DNA of 31,337 bases from Urbifossiella sp043733485 (GTDB lineage: Bacteria > Planctomycetota > Planctomycetia > Gemmatales > Gemmataceae), in the NCBI GenBank assembly GCA_043733485.1, contig JAYTGN010000171.1, forward strand, positions 1 to 31,337, given 5' to 3'. Position 1 is the first letter of the stretch, and the number at the start of each line of letters is the position of its first letter. A program made the translations under genes and the position numbers. Positions 31,308 to 31,337 of this stretch are shown one piece after another. Under the pieces are notes generated by a model. The model saw only the letters and a program-made list of their open reading frames with translations. It ran no database searches and was not told where the DNA came from.

Positions 31308-31337
31308 CTCCGCGGCGAAAACGTCTTCGCCGCGGAG
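31308..31337. repeat. Palindrome at the window edge
   Basis: Bases 31308-31319 are the exact reverse complement of 31326-31337 around AAACGT-containing loop sequence. The repeat may continue past the window. Confidence 0.6.

Overview
The window looks like chromosomal DNA of a planctomycete, most likely a member of the Gemmataceae. It has high GC, a DUF1549/DUF1553 protein with planctomycete cytochrome-type motifs, a Ser/Thr kinase with an N-terminal zinc-ribbon-like segment, zinc-ribbon/proline-linker/propeller-like proteins, secreted retropepsin-PDZ proteins and many GC-rich palindromic repeats. This is inference from gene content; no rRNA or tRNA is present to settle it.

Layout. 1-1078: 3' part of a CoA-transferase family III gene. 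1144-1278: a 135-bp palindromic element. 1345-3575 (minus): tandem alpha/beta-hydrolase-like secreted paralogues that both lack the nucleophile serine, behind a plausible promoter. 3778-7962 (minus): a glycine-rich membrane-anchored protein and a large multi-pass membrane protein carrying a coding palindrome. 8080-9812 (plus): tandem secreted retropepsin-like PDZ proteins. 10011-10739 (plus): infC (IF-3), apparently starting at AUC. It ends at a perfect 28-bp palindrome shared with a convergent operon (13432-10814) of a zinc-ribbon membrane protein and a thioredoxin-fold protein.

13.8-22.3 kb is the accessory part. Two direct copies of a non-coding repeat (about 13846-14032 and 19647-19802) bracket 5.6 kb. 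Inside is a lower-GC three-gene cassette (small unknown protein, GIY-YIG-like protein, D12-class adenine methyltransferase), then a nucleotidyltransferase remnant, an 85-aa protein, a coiled-coil protein with 33-bp repeats and a DUF1549/DUF1553 protein. Beyond the second copy lies a minus-strand cluster of a broken small gene, a zinc-ribbon protein and a coiled-coil GIY-YIG (DUF4041/Mug113-like) gene split by a frameshift at its YIG motif.

22.3-31.3 kb (minus) returns to housekeeping and signalling: a bacterial tyrosine kinase/Wzz-like protein beside an FHA protein, an archaeal/eukaryote-type prolyl-tRNA synthetase, a Ser/Thr kinase followed by an Ig-like protein, and a secreted protein of unknown function. 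The window ends in another pair of palindromes.

The best candidate for something undescribed is the cassette at 14240-16400, which has the parts expected of a compact modification plus nuclease system. The clearest single-gene observation is the AUC start of infC.
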